Shown: piece by piece, positions 1-8,467 of the stretch
How the letters are laid out: every line of letters begins with the position of its first letter
How positions within the stretch are numbered: the stretch's first letter is position 1
Source: Niastella soli
Lineage (GTDB): Bacteria; Bacteroidota; Bacteroidia; Chitinophagales; Chitinophagaceae
Assembly: GCF_017742245.1 (NCBI RefSeq)
Contig: NZ_JAGHKO010000001.1
Location: forward strand, 1 to 64,000
DNA length: 64,000 nucleotides
Reading direction: 5' to 3'
Made by a program: the position numbers and the translations under genes
Notes under the pieces: generated by a model
Seen by the model: the letters and a program-made list of their open reading frames with translations, nothing else
Database searches by the model: none
What the model was told of the DNA's origin: nothing

Positions 1-21
1 TCAAGTGCTGTTGCTTCCAAA

Positions 22-36
22 CTTTCAAAGATCTTT
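22..36 (-). promoter_or_regulatory. boxA-like antitermination site in the putative rRNA leader
   Basis: The minus strand reads AAGATCTTTGAAAG here, close to the boxA core (TGCTCTTTAA) seen in bacterial rRNA leaders. It is downstream of three strong promoters and at the position expected before a 16S gene. It is supported by motif and context only. Confidence 0.4.
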
Positions 37-159
37 ATAATATTATGGTTTCTTTACCTCTATCCTCTCTCACTCATCTTATTTCTAACTTCATTAACTT
101 GCTCTCATTCTCTTCTTCCTCTCTTTCCTTCTTCGCTTCCCTTCTTTTCGATCGGGGTG

Positions 160-190
160 CAAAGGTAAGTGTTTCTGTCATTTCACCAAA
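160..190 (-). promoter_or_regulatory. Promoter P3 (leader-proximal), TTTG-N19-TACCTTTG
   Basis: Read on the minus strand, TTTG (187-190) is followed after 19 bases by TACCTTTG (160-167). This matches the Bacteroidota -33/-7 consensus TTTG-N19-21-TAnnTTTG exactly. It is one of three copies of a shared sequence block. Confidence 0.7.
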
Positions 191-270
191 TCTTTTCTCA
201 CTTTTTTCTTTTTCTTTTTCCTCTGTTTTCTTCACAATTTTCTAAGAGCTTTTTCGTTCGTACCGGGCTG

Positions 271-303
271 CAAAGATAAGCGCATTTCACTTTCACTTCC
301 AAA
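271..303 (-). promoter_or_regulatory. Promoter P2, TTTG-N21-TATCTTTG
   Basis: On the minus strand TTTG (300-303), a 21-base spacer and TATCTTTG (271-278) give an exact consensus match. The flanking bases (GCAGCCCGG after the -7 box) resemble those of the other two copies, so the three promoters look like duplicates of one another. Confidence 0.75.
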
Positions 304-425
304 CTTTTTTTTCATCTTTTTCTTCTGCTCGCTTCTTCTGTATCTGTGCTTATTTTACTATGCAGTTGGTAAACGAATTCTATGTAAAGAGCTTTGTGTA
401 CTTTGCTTTTTTGTAAAGCGGGCCG

Positions 426-456
426 CAAAGATAGGCGTGTTTCACTTACTACCAAA
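426..456 (-). promoter_or_regulatory. Promoter P1 (distal), TTTG-N19-TATCTTTG
   Basis: On the minus strand TTTG (453-456), 19 bases, then TATCTTTG (426-433). It is an exact consensus match and the promoter furthest from the left edge. It lies about 150 bases downstream of the truA stop codon on the same strand. Confidence 0.75.
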
Positions 457-604
457 TATTTTCTATTCTTATTTTTATCATTTTCCTGAAACACAGGCGC
501 CACAAGGGTTTCAGCAGAATATTTTTTTAAACCCGTTTTTACACTTAATATTTCTTATTCTTTATTACTTCATCACCTGCACGACTAACCTCCCACTATT
601 ATGT

Positions 605-1372
605 TCAACCGATTTCAACATTTTGTGTGTTTGAAAAGTATTGTTCCGGATACTCTACTTTTTGTAAAAACAAGCCATGTCCGGGAACAGCAAAATCGGC
701 CTTTGTACAGTCCTTTGCTTCGATGATCTCCCTGAATTGTTGAAGCGTTATTTTACCTCTTCCCACCTGCAACATAGTACCCACCAAACCCCGCACCATC
801 CCCCTCAGGAACCGGTTGGCTTTAACCCGGTAAACAGCCCCTTCTGGCTGTCTCTTCCATTCACTGTACAAGATGTTACAGTTAAAAGTATATACCTGTG
901 AATTGCGTTTCGCGAACGAAGTAAAATCGGTATACTCCTTTAGTACCCCAGCCGCGGCCTGCAATCCCTCCCAATCGATGGTGTAGGGATAATACCAAGC
1001 CCTGTCTACCTGGAACGGGTCCTTAAACTGGTACATAAAGTATTCATACTCACGGGCAATAGCATCAAACCGGCAGTGGGCATCCCCCCTTACAGGTATA
1101 ATTTGCCTAATGGCCACATCAGCCGATAAAATAGCATTGAGGTTATAAATGGCCTTGGGATTTATCGGGTGCTCCAGATCGAAATGATAATAATTCTGAC
1201 CGGCATGCACACCAGCATCGGTACGGGAAGACCCGGTAAGGGGCACTGGCTGACGAAAATAGACCTCCAAAGCCTTTTCCAGCTCAAACTGTACGGTCAA
1301 CGCATTCTGCTGTACCTGCGACCCCGCATAACGACCGCCATGGTATGTCACTTCCAAAAAGTATCGGTTCAT
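605..1372 (-). CDS. truA: tRNA pseudouridine(38-40) synthase TruA
   Basis: This enzyme isomerises uridines 38-40 in the anticodon arm of many tRNAs to pseudouridine. The conserved catalytic block SSRTDAGVHA is visible near residue 50, and its Asp is the nucleophile in this family. The N-terminal YFLEVTYHG and the C-terminal NRFLRGMVRGLVGTMLQVG stretches are also TruA hallmarks. Length (about 255 residues) is normal. I chose the ATG at 1372 because MNRYFLEV matches the usual beginning; an in-frame ATG at 1381 would add three residues. No clear Shine-Dalgarno is present, as is usual in this phylum. The gene sits alone between the DUF4476 gene and the putative rRNA promoters, all on the minus strand. 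Identification is very secure. Confidence 0.95.
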   Translation of the reverse strand: MNRYFLEVTYHGGRYAGSQVQQNALTVQFELEKALEVYFRQPVPLTGSSRTDAGVHAGQNYYHFDLEHPINPKAIYNLNAILSADVAIRQIIPVRGDAHCRFDAIAREYEYFMYQFKDPFQVDRAWYYPYTIDWEGLQAAAGVLKEYTDFTSFAKRNSQVYTFNCNILYSEWKRQPEGAVYRVKANRFLRGMVRGLVGTMLQVGRGKITLQQFREIIEAKDCTKADFAVPGHGLFLQKVEYPEQYFSNTQNVEIG

Positions 1373-1489
1373 GCGTCGCAAGTTAAAATAATCTGAACTG
1401 GGATTTATGCGTTGAATGGGATAGTTGGGAGATTCTACAGTCTGACGTACATTCCCGGCCCATCCAATCCTACACTTTCCGGTTTAGAA

Positions 1490-3196
1490 CTATTGTAACC
1501 TAACCAGCTTTTTGAATTTAGTTACATAGGTTTCGTCGCTTAACAGTTCATACAACTGTTTGAAATTGGCTGTATCAGCCGCAAAGGGGTAGGCCAGTTC
1601 GAGGAATTTATATTTAGCTTCATCACCGGTGAACAGTTCTGACAAAGCCTTTATTTGTTTAGCATACAAACACATGGTTTTGAAATACTTATTAGCTACA
1701 GCCAGCCGCTTTTGCTCGTCCCCTTCCGCCATCATCTTTACCCGCATTTTATCTACATCATTATCAGTAGCCAGTTTCGCACAGTCTGAATTGATCATCA
1801 CCAATTTGCTGACAGTTTCCGGTTTCTTTTCCGGCTCACTTGCTTTGACTTTTTCAGATTCTGCGGACTTTGTACCAGTAACCTCCGCCTCTTTTTGTAA
1901 AACCGCCGGCTGCATCACCGCTTTGGCGGTTTCTTTGGCCGGTTCTTCCTTTTCATTCTTTATGGGTGTTACTGCACTTTTAACTGCGCTGTCTGCTGAT
2001 GTTGGTTTTACTGCTTCTTCCTTCACCACGGCATTCCCGGTCACCAATTCCACCTGCATTTTACCGGCATCATAAAGTTGTGCCGTGGCGGTATCTTTGG
2101 TCACTGGTTTTGGCGATTCAGGTTGTTTATCCTGTTTTGGCTTGTATAACGGCTGAGCTTCTTTAGCCGCAACCGTACTTTTCTTCATTTGTGGCGATTC
2201 CAATACAACGGTAAGCGTATCGGTGCCGGGCTTTTTTTCTGAGGTCTGGCTCCCCGCCTCTTTCTTAACCTGTTCAGTAATCAGTTCTTTATTTTGAACA
2301 GGCGCCGGGGTAGTTTTCCCTGAATCTTTCACTTCCGGTCCCTGTTTGGGCTCGTCTTTATCCTCACTTATATACATGGTCACCACTTTGGCGGGTGTTT
2401 CACTGCTATCAACAAACACCATTTTTGTCTCGCCATTTTTTGTTTGCTGTTGAATTTTAGCTACGCCTGCGGCCACCGGTTTATCTGTAAGGCCTCGTTC
2501 TTTGGGGTCATAACTGGAAACCAGGGTGTCTGTGGCTGATTGCGGAGTTGCAGTGGCTGAAGCCGGGCCAGGCGCGGAAACTTTTTTTATAGCCGAATCT
2601 ATGATCGCCTGTACGCTGTATATATTTACCGCTTCTTTGGGTTGAACCGGTTTTTCACCTCCCTTACCAGCAGGCTGATCGCCAGACCCTGCTACACTGG
2701 GCACCTTCTCCTCTTCTTTCTTCACAATAGAGGTATATAAAACAGCGGAATCATTTACCACAGCTGCCATCAGCGTAGCAAATGCATCGTCTTTTTTACG
2801 TTCGCCATACAACAAGTTGCTGTTGCCGGCTTCTTTTTGCGGTTTTATTGTTTCATCGGTTTGCAGATCGAGCAGGCTCCAACCTTTAGTATTCTTTATA
2901 AGTTGAAAACCATGGTCTTTATTGCGAAGTGGAATAGCAAAACGCTGTGGTTGTGTAGCTTGCTGAGGAAAACCGATCTCGAAATTACAGGTCTTATCAG
3001 ACAGGCCTGCAATAACCAGGTGCCCTATAGCAGAGGAACTATATACCTTATCGTCCAATTGCACATAGAAAGGTTGCGGATTTTCAGTTTGCAAATAGAC
3101 AAATAAAGACTGCTGCGCCAGGGTCCGTGTACTTGAAACCCCACACAACCCTGTCACAAAAGCAAACAGTTTTATAGCTCGGTAGCGATTGCTCAT
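1490..3196 (-). CDS. Secreted DUF4476-domain protein with a long low-complexity linker
   Basis: The product is about 568 residues. It starts with a signal peptide (MSNRYRAIKLFAFVTG, cleavage near TLAQ). A roughly 100-residue folded N-terminal part follows. Then comes a long Lys/Glu/Pro/Thr/Ser/Ala-rich linker, and a C-terminal helical domain of about 95 residues. That last domain (DCAKLATDNDVDKMRVKM to the end) fits DUF4476, found in many Bacteroidota secreted proteins and of unknown function. I chose the ATG at 3196 because it places the signal peptide at the N-terminus; upstream in-frame ATGs at 3214 and 3235 are possible. It is divergent from the aminopeptidase gene. A periplasmic or surface location is inferred; no catalytic motif is seen. 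Confidence 0.75.
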   Translation of the reverse strand: MSNRYRAIKLFAFVTGLCGVSSTRTLAQQSLFVYLQTENPQPFYVQLDDKVYSSSAIGHLVIAGLSDKTCNFEIGFPQQATQPQRFAIPLRNKDHGFQLIKNTKGWSLLDLQTDETIKPQKEAGNSNLLYGERKKDDAFATLMAAVVNDSAVLYTSIVKKEEEKVPSVAGSGDQPAGKGGEKPVQPKEAVNIYSVQAIIDSAIKKVSAPGPASATATPQSATDTLVSSYDPKERGLTDKPVAAGVAKIQQQTKNGETKMVFVDSSETPAKVVTMYISEDKDEPKQGPEVKDSGKTTPAPVQNKELITEQVKKEAGSQTSEKKPGTDTLTVVLESPQMKKSTVAAKEAQPLYKPKQDKQPESPKPVTKDTATAQLYDAGKMQVELVTGNAVVKEEAVKPTSADSAVKSAVTPIKNEKEEPAKETAKAVMQPAVLQKEAEVTGTKSAESEKVKASEPEKKPETVSKLVMINSDCAKLATDNDVDKMRVKMMAEGDEQKRLAVANKYFKTMCLYAKQIKALSELFTGDEAKYKFLELAYPFAADTANFKQLYELLSDETYVTKFKKLVRLQ

Positions 3197-3305
3197 AGTA
3201 GCAAATCTACTCATTTGCCCTTTTCCCACAGCCACTTATACTATTTTTTACAATTATTAACCAACTGCCCGCCTATCTTTACAATCCTTAAATTAAAATT
3301 TCGAT

Positions 3306-5795
3306 ATGAGAAAGGTTTCACTAGTAATACTGGCCCTGGGAATACTGCCCCACCTGAGGGCCCAGCAAATTGAAGAGCCAACCCCTGACACTTCATGGAA
3401 AACACAGTACCGCGAAAGCGCTCCACGCATCAATGACCTGGTTCATACCAAGCTGGACGTTAAGTTCGATTACAGTAAATCATACATGAATGGAAAGGCC
3501 TGGATCACCCTGGCACCCCACTTCTACTCTACTGATAGCCTCATGCTCGATGCCAAAGGCATGGATATCAGCAAAGTAGCCATCGTAAAAGGCGGTTCTA
3601 CCCAACCCCTGAAATATAATTACGACGGCTGGCAATTAAATATCGACCTCGATAAAACCTATAAAGGCGGTGAACAGTACACCGTATATATTGAATATAC
3701 TGCTAAACCCAATGAAGTAAAAGTACAGGGCAGCGCGGCCATCACCGATGCCAAAGGTCTTTATTTCATCAACCCTAAAGGAGAAGAAAAAGACAAGCCA
3801 ACTCAGATCTGGACGCAGGGTGAAACCGAAGCCACTTCTGTATGGTGCCCTACCATTGACAAACCCGACCAGAAGACCACCAACGAGTTCATCATGACCG
3901 TTCCGGCCAAATATGTTACACTCTCCAATGGTAAACTGGTTTCACAAAAGAACAATGCCGATGGCACACGCACCGATGACTGGAAAATGGAACTTCCTCA
4001 CTCCCCTTACCTGTTCTTTATGGGCGTAGGTGAGTACAGCGTAATAAAAGACAGCTATAAAGGCAAGGAAGTAAATTATTATGTTGAGAAAGAATATGCG
4101 CCCGTAGCTAAAAAGATCTTTGGCAACACCCCCGAAATGATGGGTTTCTATTCAAAAGTACTGGGTGTTGAATTTCCCTGGGTAAAATATTCACAGATCG
4201 TAGGTCGTGAATATGTAAGCGGTGCTATGGAAAACACCACTGCTACCCTTCACCAGGAAAGTGCCCAACAAGACGCCCGTGAACTGGTTGATGGCAATGG
4301 CTGGGAAAGCACTATTGCCCACGAACTGTTTCACCAATGGTTTGGTGACCTGGTTACCTGCGAAAGCTGGAGCAACCTCACACTGAATGAATCTTTCGCC
4401 AACTACAGCGAAACCCTGTGGGACGAATATAAATATGGAAAAGACGCCGGCGACGCCCAAAACTATGGCGACATGCAAGGTTATATTCAAAGCCAAAGCG
4501 AGAAAAAAGACCTGGTGCGTTTTTATTATAACGACAAAGAAGCCATGTTCGACGCCGTTAGCTATAACAAAGGCGGCCGCATTTTACACATGCTGCGCAG
4601 CTATGTTGGCGACAGCGCTTTCTTTAAAGCTTTGAACCTGTACCTCACTACCAATAAATTCAAATCGGCCGAAGCACACCAGCTGCGCCTGGCTTTTGAA
4701 GAAGTAACTGGTAAAGACCTGAACTGGTACTGGAATCAATGGTATTATGGCGCTGGCCATCCCAAACTGAGCATTGATTATACATATGACGATGCCGCTA
4801 AAAAAGTACAGGTAACCGTTAAGCAAACACAAGATGGTAATAAAGTATTTGTTTTACCATTTGCCATCGACATTTATAATGGCGCTGAAAAAGTTCGTCA
4901 TAATGTATGGATCAAAGAGAAAGAAACAACCTTCTCTTTCCCATATGACAAACGCCCTGACCTGGTGAACGTAGACGGACAGAAAACTTTGCTTGCTGAG
5001 AAAAAAGACAACAAAACCCTGGAGAACTTTATTCACCAGTATAAATATGCAGGCACATACCTCGATCGCCGCGAAGCCATTGATTTTGCCAGCAAGACCC
5101 AGGATAATCCAAAAGCACTGGAGCTGATGATGCTTGCGTTAAAAGATAAATACTTTGGCTTACGTTCTTTCACCATCGGCAAACTGGACCTGAAAAATGA
5201 AACTGTAAAGAAACAGGCAGAACCCATCCTGGCCGAGATGGCGCAAAAAGATCCCAAGTCAACCGTACGGGCCAGTGCCCTGGGTGCTTTGGCACAGTAT
5301 AATAATGGCGTTTATAAATCTCTTTTCACCAAGTACGTAAACGATTCATCGTATACTATTTCCGGTATTTCACTGGATGCATTGTTTAAATTAGACAGCG
5401 CTTCTGCAGTGGCTGAAGCAAAACGCCTGGCAAAATATCCTGCCAAAGGCAAACTGGCTGAAAGCATGACCACCATCCTGATCAAATCGGGCGATGAATC
5501 TGGGTTCGACATCATTGCCAAAGCCTTTAATGACATGCCGCTTTCACAAGCAAAATTCAACATGGCGAAACCCTTTTGCGAATTCCTGGGTATAGTAAAA
5601 GATACCAAGAAAGTAAAAACAGGGGTTGATATGGTGATCGAATTCCGTGAGGCGCTGGCGCCCTATGGCGTAGCTCCTTACATTAACGATCTATTAAACA
5701 AGGTTATTAAAAAGAAAGAAGCAACCGGCGCTCCTGCTGAACAGATTGAATATATTAAAACAAAGATGGAGTCGGAAGGGAAGAAGGGTTTCTAA
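3306..5795 (+). CDS. M1 family metallo-aminopeptidase, exported
   Basis: This is a zinc aminopeptidase of the gluzincin M1 family, which removes N-terminal residues from peptides. A signal peptide (MRKVSLVILALGILPHLRAQ) indicates export. The diagnostic exopeptidase motif GAMEN is at residues 306-310. The zinc site HELFH is at 339-343, with the third ligand Glu at 362, the exact HEXXH-X18-E spacing. The C-terminal third is helical, HEAT-like, and contains repeated short Ala/Lys-rich helices. Length (829 residues) is typical of the Bacteroidota secreted type. It is followed by a good terminator and transcribed alone. A role in peptide scavenging in the periplasm or outside the cell is inferred from the signal peptide. 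Confidence 0.93.
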   Translation: MRKVSLVILALGILPHLRAQQIEEPTPDTSWKTQYRESAPRINDLVHTKLDVKFDYSKSYMNGKAWITLAPHFYSTDSLMLDAKGMDISKVAIVKGGSTQPLKYNYDGWQLNIDLDKTYKGGEQYTVYIEYTAKPNEVKVQGSAAITDAKGLYFINPKGEEKDKPTQIWTQGETEATSVWCPTIDKPDQKTTNEFIMTVPAKYVTLSNGKLVSQKNNADGTRTDDWKMELPHSPYLFFMGVGEYSVIKDSYKGKEVNYYVEKEYAPVAKKIFGNTPEMMGFYSKVLGVEFPWVKYSQIVGREYVSGAMENTTATLHQESAQQDARELVDGNGWESTIAHELFHQWFGDLVTCESWSNLTLNESFANYSETLWDEYKYGKDAGDAQNYGDMQGYIQSQSEKKDLVRFYYNDKEAMFDAVSYNKGGRILHMLRSYVGDSAFFKALNLYLTTNKFKSAEAHQLRLAFEEVTGKDLNWYWNQWYYGAGHPKLSIDYTYDDAAKKVQVTVKQTQDGNKVFVLPFAIDIYNGAEKVRHNVWIKEKETTFSFPYDKRPDLVNVDGQKTLLAEKKDNKTLENFIHQYKYAGTYLDRREAIDFASKTQDNPKALELMMLALKDKYFGLRSFTIGKLDLKNETVKKQAEPILAEMAQKDPKSTVRASALGALAQYNNGVYKSLFTKYVNDSSYTISGISLDALFKLDSASAVAEAKRLAKYPAKGKLAESMTTILIKSGDESGFDIIAKAFNDMPLSQAKFNMAKPFCEFLGIVKDTKKVKTGVDMVIEFREALAPYGVAPYINDLLNKVIKKKEATGAPAEQIEYIKTKMESEGKKGF

Positions 5796-5822
5796 CTAAT
5801 TAGTTAACTCGTTATATAAATG

Positions 5823-5853
5823 GCCACTCTGGTAACAGGGTGGCTTTTTGTTT
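5823..5853 (+). terminator. Rho-independent terminator after the M1 aminopeptidase gene
   Basis: The stem GCCAC/GTGGC is extended by CTG/CAG with loop GTAA and followed by TTTTTGTTTTT. It begins 27 bases after the stop codon. Confidence 0.85.
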
Positions 5854-5872
5854 TTAAGGAGGAGCTTACGCC

Positions 5873-5945
5873 AAACGGCAGACGGCAGACGGCAAACGGC
5901 AGACGGCAGATGGCAAACGGCAAACGGCAGATGGCAGACGGCAGA
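5873..5945. repeat. Heptanucleotide tandem repeat, about 10 copies of AGACGGC/AAACGGC
   Basis: Ten consecutive 7-bp units are all variants of A(A/G)A(C/T)GGC. The variation (AGACGGC, AAACGGC, AGATGGC) is at positions 2 and 4 only. The array lies between the aminopeptidase terminator and the stop codon of the TPM-domain gene. The period of seven is not a multiple of three and the block is outside any gene, so it is non-coding. Similar short heptamer arrays are known from bacterial intergenic regions. Confidence 0.9.
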
Positions 5946-6002
5946 GGAGCTTTGTAAACAGAACACACAACTTAAAGCTTGTACTGTAAAAACAACAATA
6001 AG

Positions 6003-6914
6003 CTACCAACTTCCACTAGCACCACCTCCACTACTGCTGCCGCCACCAAAACTGGAAGAAGAGGAGGAAGAACCCGAGGAGCTGGATGAACCGGAGGAGG
6101 AGGAAAAGAAAGACGATGAAGAAGAGGACCTATCCCCTGAGTCATCGTTATTGGAAAACCAATAGCCATACCCGTGGCGATGATGCCGGCGATAGCCATT
6201 TCTTGTATAATAACTCCCGGAATATCTGTTTCCCATCCGAAACGCTGCAAGCGCTACAAATACAATAAACGCGATGATGCCTTTAAATATATTAAGGAAC
6301 CCGTTCCAAAATGATTCAAACCCGCTTTCAGCTTTCGCAGGAGCAATAGAATGGAAAGAAAAGGAAGGAGAAGCGTCTGACGCGTTTTCTGAAGCCGGCG
6401 AACTATCTAACCTGTTTTGTAATGCAGTTATTGCTTCCTTAAACCCGGTGAAAAAATAGTCTTTCTTAAAAGCCGGGACCAGGTTATTATCGATCACCTC
6501 CTGACAGAAATATTCATCCAGATCAGCGCTCAGTCCCCGCCCTACTTCAATTCTGATGCTCCGGGGTTTTCTGCTTGCCATTAACAATACGCCATTATTC
6601 TTCATACTATCGCCAATGCCCCAGGTGTTAAAATATAATTGGGCGGCTTCCTCAATTGTATATTTCTTTTTTGTCTTTTGGTCTGTCAGCGAATCGAGGG
6701 TAACAATTACAATGGCGTTGGAGGTCCGTTTTAAATAAGAGTTCAACTCTATTTCCAACGTTGTTCTTTGACTACTGGTAAGAAACCGGGCGAAGTCGTT
6801 CACGACCTTATGTGGAACCGGTAATTTTTTTACAAAGGAAGAACGGGGTTCTTTGTTCTGAGAGAAAGAAAAGATACTGAATAAAAGGAGGGATACGATT
6901 AAAAGATAGCGCAT
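6003..6914 (-). CDS. TPM-domain membrane protein with Ser/Gly-rich tail (YgcG-like), third TPM copy
   Basis: The product is 303 residues with a signal peptide (cleavage near SFSQ). It has a TPM domain at about residues 35-165 (VNDFARFLTSS, GIGDSMKNNGVLLM, IEVGRGLSADL) and a transmembrane segment around 215-225. A Ser-rich tail ends in GGGASGSW, a tail shared with the neighbouring TPM protein and typical of the family. TPM domains occur in photosystem-II repair protein TLP18.3/Psb32 and in bacterial envelope proteins. Some show phosphatase activity, but no function is assigned here. It is the last gene of the lemA-TPM cluster, though a 150-base gap with its own ATG suggests it might be separately expressed. 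Confidence 0.85.
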   Translation of the reverse strand: MRYLLIVSLLLFSIFSFSQNKEPRSSFVKKLPVPHKVVNDFARFLTSSQRTTLEIELNSYLKRTSNAIVIVTLDSLTDQKTKKKYTIEEAAQLYFNTWGIGDSMKNNGVLLMASRKPRSIRIEVGRGLSADLDEYFCQEVIDNNLVPAFKKDYFFTGFKEAITALQNRLDSSPASENASDASPSFSFHSIAPAKAESGFESFWNGFLNIFKGIIAFIVFVALAAFRMGNRYSGSYYTRNGYRRHHRHGYGYWFSNNDDSGDRSSSSSSFFSSSSGSSSSSGSSSSSSSFGGGSSSGGGASGSW

Positions 6915-7067
6915 GCCTGGTTAAGGAGTTTCGGTTTGTAGGTTTAAAAAATTATTGGGTTATCAGGTTTCTTGATTCACGAACCTAATAACCCAATAAC
7001 TTATGAACTGAGTTTATGTGTAACGAATAATGGCCATCCACTACCTACGCCAGTTGCTTACTGTTTT

Positions 7068-7862
7068 CTACCAACTACCACTGGCTCCGCCGCCACCGCT
7101 GCTACCACCACCAAAGCCGCCAAAACCGCCGCCACCGCCACCGCTCCAGCCGCCACCGCCGCCAGACCAGTCACTGCCACGGCTGCTGCCGCCAAGCATA
7201 TTACCCAAAATAAAGGGGCCTAACCAGCCTGAGCCACGGCGGCTCATCATACCACCACCACCGCCACGGTTGCGGCCACTAAAGACCACCACCAGGATGA
7301 TAATAAATATAATGAGGCCAATTGGGAGACCGCCACTGCCTTTTTTCTTACGATAATTTGCCGGCGCCTTGTATTCACCAGCGGCCGCTTTTATAATGGA
7401 ATTGGCTGCCTGCGACAACCCCTGGTAATAATCGCCTGAACGGAAGTTGGGAGCGATATCATTCTGAATAATGTGACCGGCAGTAATATCCGGTATGGCT
7501 CCCTCGAGCCCATATCCCACTTCAATCTTTATTTTCCGGTCGTCGAGTGCGGCAATAATAAGCACCCCATTATTTGTTTTCGCATTGCCTATTCCCCAGC
7601 TGCGAAACAATTTCAACGCATATTCTTCAATGGGATAATCATTGATGGTTTTAACCAGCACTATAGCCACCTGATTACTGGTGCTATCGTCAAGAGCAAC
7701 CAACTGTCGTTCCAGCCGCTGTTCCTCATCCGGAGACAATACACCAGCATAATCATTTACCAACCGGGGCGGGTTCGGTCGGGCGGGGATCTCCTGTGCC
7801 GACGCAAAAAACGAAATAAAGCACAAGGCCGGAAGAAGAAATAATTTGAGTTTCTTTATCAT
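7068..7862 (-). CDS. TPM-domain membrane protein with Gly-rich tail (YgcG-like)
   Basis: The product is about 264 residues. Its signal peptide begins at MIKKLKLFLL and is cleaved near ASAQ. The TPM domain follows (LVNDYAGVLSPDEEQRLE, WGIGNAKTNNGVLIIAALDD, EVGYGLEGAIPD), then one membrane helix near residues 180-198 (GLIIFIIILVVVF). A glycine-rich tail ends in GGGGASGSW. I chose the ATG at 7862 because the longer reading from 7898 places polar residues before the signal peptide. The neighbouring genes are two more TPM proteins and lemA, an arrangement common in Bacteroidota. An envelope location is well supported; the biochemical role is unknown. Confidence 0.88.
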   Translation of the reverse strand: MIKKLKLFLLPALCFISFFASAQEIPARPNPPRLVNDYAGVLSPDEEQRLERQLVALDDSTSNQVAIVLVKTINDYPIEEYALKLFRSWGIGNAKTNNGVLIIAALDDRKIKIEVGYGLEGAIPDITAGHIIQNDIAPNFRSGDYYQGLSQAANSIIKAAAGEYKAPANYRKKKGSGGLPIGLIIFIIILVVVFSGRNRGGGGGMMSRRGSGWLGPFILGNMLGGSSRGSDWSGGGGGWSGGGGGGFGGFGGGSSGGGGASGSW

Positions 7863-7995
7863 TACAAATAGCCTATCTGTTATTTTGATCTGTTTCAAGT
7901 TACAAGTTGCAGTGCCAGCCCCGCGATTGCGGGGTTTCAGGGCTCAATGAAACAAATTCCCTGCAACCTGGAACTTGAAACCTGAAACTTTCTTT

Positions 7996-8457
7996 TTACT
8001 TTCCGAACACCAGATCGTCGGGCAGTTCATTTTTATCAGTTGAGCGGTCGTATGGGAAATGCGTTCTTAATGCTTCTCCCACATCATTAACCACTGCTTC
8101 GATGGCCTCAGCAGGCAGGGCATTGCCAAAATGTTTTTGCATAACCGAGACTTCCTGGTTCCAGAAAGCCTGCCCAACCTTTTCGTGGATCCCCTGGTCG
8201 GCCAGGATGGCAAATTGGCGGTCTTTCATGGCAACGTAGATCAATACCCCATTGCGATCTTTGGTCATATCCATTTTAAGACCCCAGAAAACTTCAGCTG
8301 CCCTGTCGAGGGGATCAACAAACCGGCAGCGGCTTTCGGTATACACCCTGATCTCGCCGCTGGTTTGTTGTTCGGCCAACCGTATGGCATTTACAATACG
8401 GTCCTGTTCGTTGTGCGAAAAAAATTCTTTCCTTTTTGCGAAAGGGTTATAGGCCAT
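7996..8457 (-). CDS. TPM-domain protein without membrane anchor
   Basis: The product is about 153 residues, starting MAYNPFAKRKEFF. It carries a TPM domain (IVNAIRLAEQQTSGEIRVY, DRNGVLIYVAMKDRQFAILAD, GIHEKVGQAFW) but has no signal peptide, membrane helix or glycine tail, unlike the two TPM genes downstream. The start at 8457 lies 10 bases after the lemA stop codon, implying translational coupling with lemA. An upstream ATG at 8505 would overlap lemA and is less likely. Cytoplasmic location is inferred. Confidence 0.85.
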   Translation of the reverse strand: MAYNPFAKRKEFFSHNEQDRIVNAIRLAEQQTSGEIRVYTESRCRFVDPLDRAAEVFWGLKMDMTKDRNGVLIYVAMKDRQFAILADQGIHEKVGQAFWNQEVSVMQKHFGNALPAEAIEAVVNDVGEALRTHFPYDRSTDKNELPDDLVFGK

Positions 8458-8467
8458 GAATATATTT

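Larger units (their letters stand above)
1..604 (-). promoter_or_regulatory. Upstream and leader region of a probable rRNA operon lying off the left edge
   Basis: No convincing protein gene lies here. The plus strand is very T/C-rich, so small ORFs in it are low-complexity. On the minus strand there are three tandem Bacteroidota-type promoters (listed separately), all pointing to the left edge. The final 50 bases on that strand contain GATCTTTGAAA, which resembles the boxA antitermination motif found in rRNA leaders. Tandem strong promoters followed by a boxA-like leader are typical of rRNA operons. The 16S gene itself is not in the window, so the assignment is inference. Confidence 0.6.

Noticed and set aside
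45-245. Small T-rich open frame on the plus strand
   Set aside because: Composition is low-complexity Ser/Phe/Leu from the T/C-rich strand, and it overlaps minus-strand promoters.
5873-5945. CRISPR array
   Set aside because: The repeats are 7 bp, contiguous and without spacers, so it is a simple tandem repeat.
5848-6165. Glu/Pro-rich open frame antisense to the TPM gene
   Set aside because: It is the antisense of the Ser-rich tail plus the heptamer array and has no independent support.
7030-7356. Pro-rich open frame opposite the Gly-rich TPM tail
   Set aside because: It is an antisense shadow of the glycine codons; the TPM gene is the real one.
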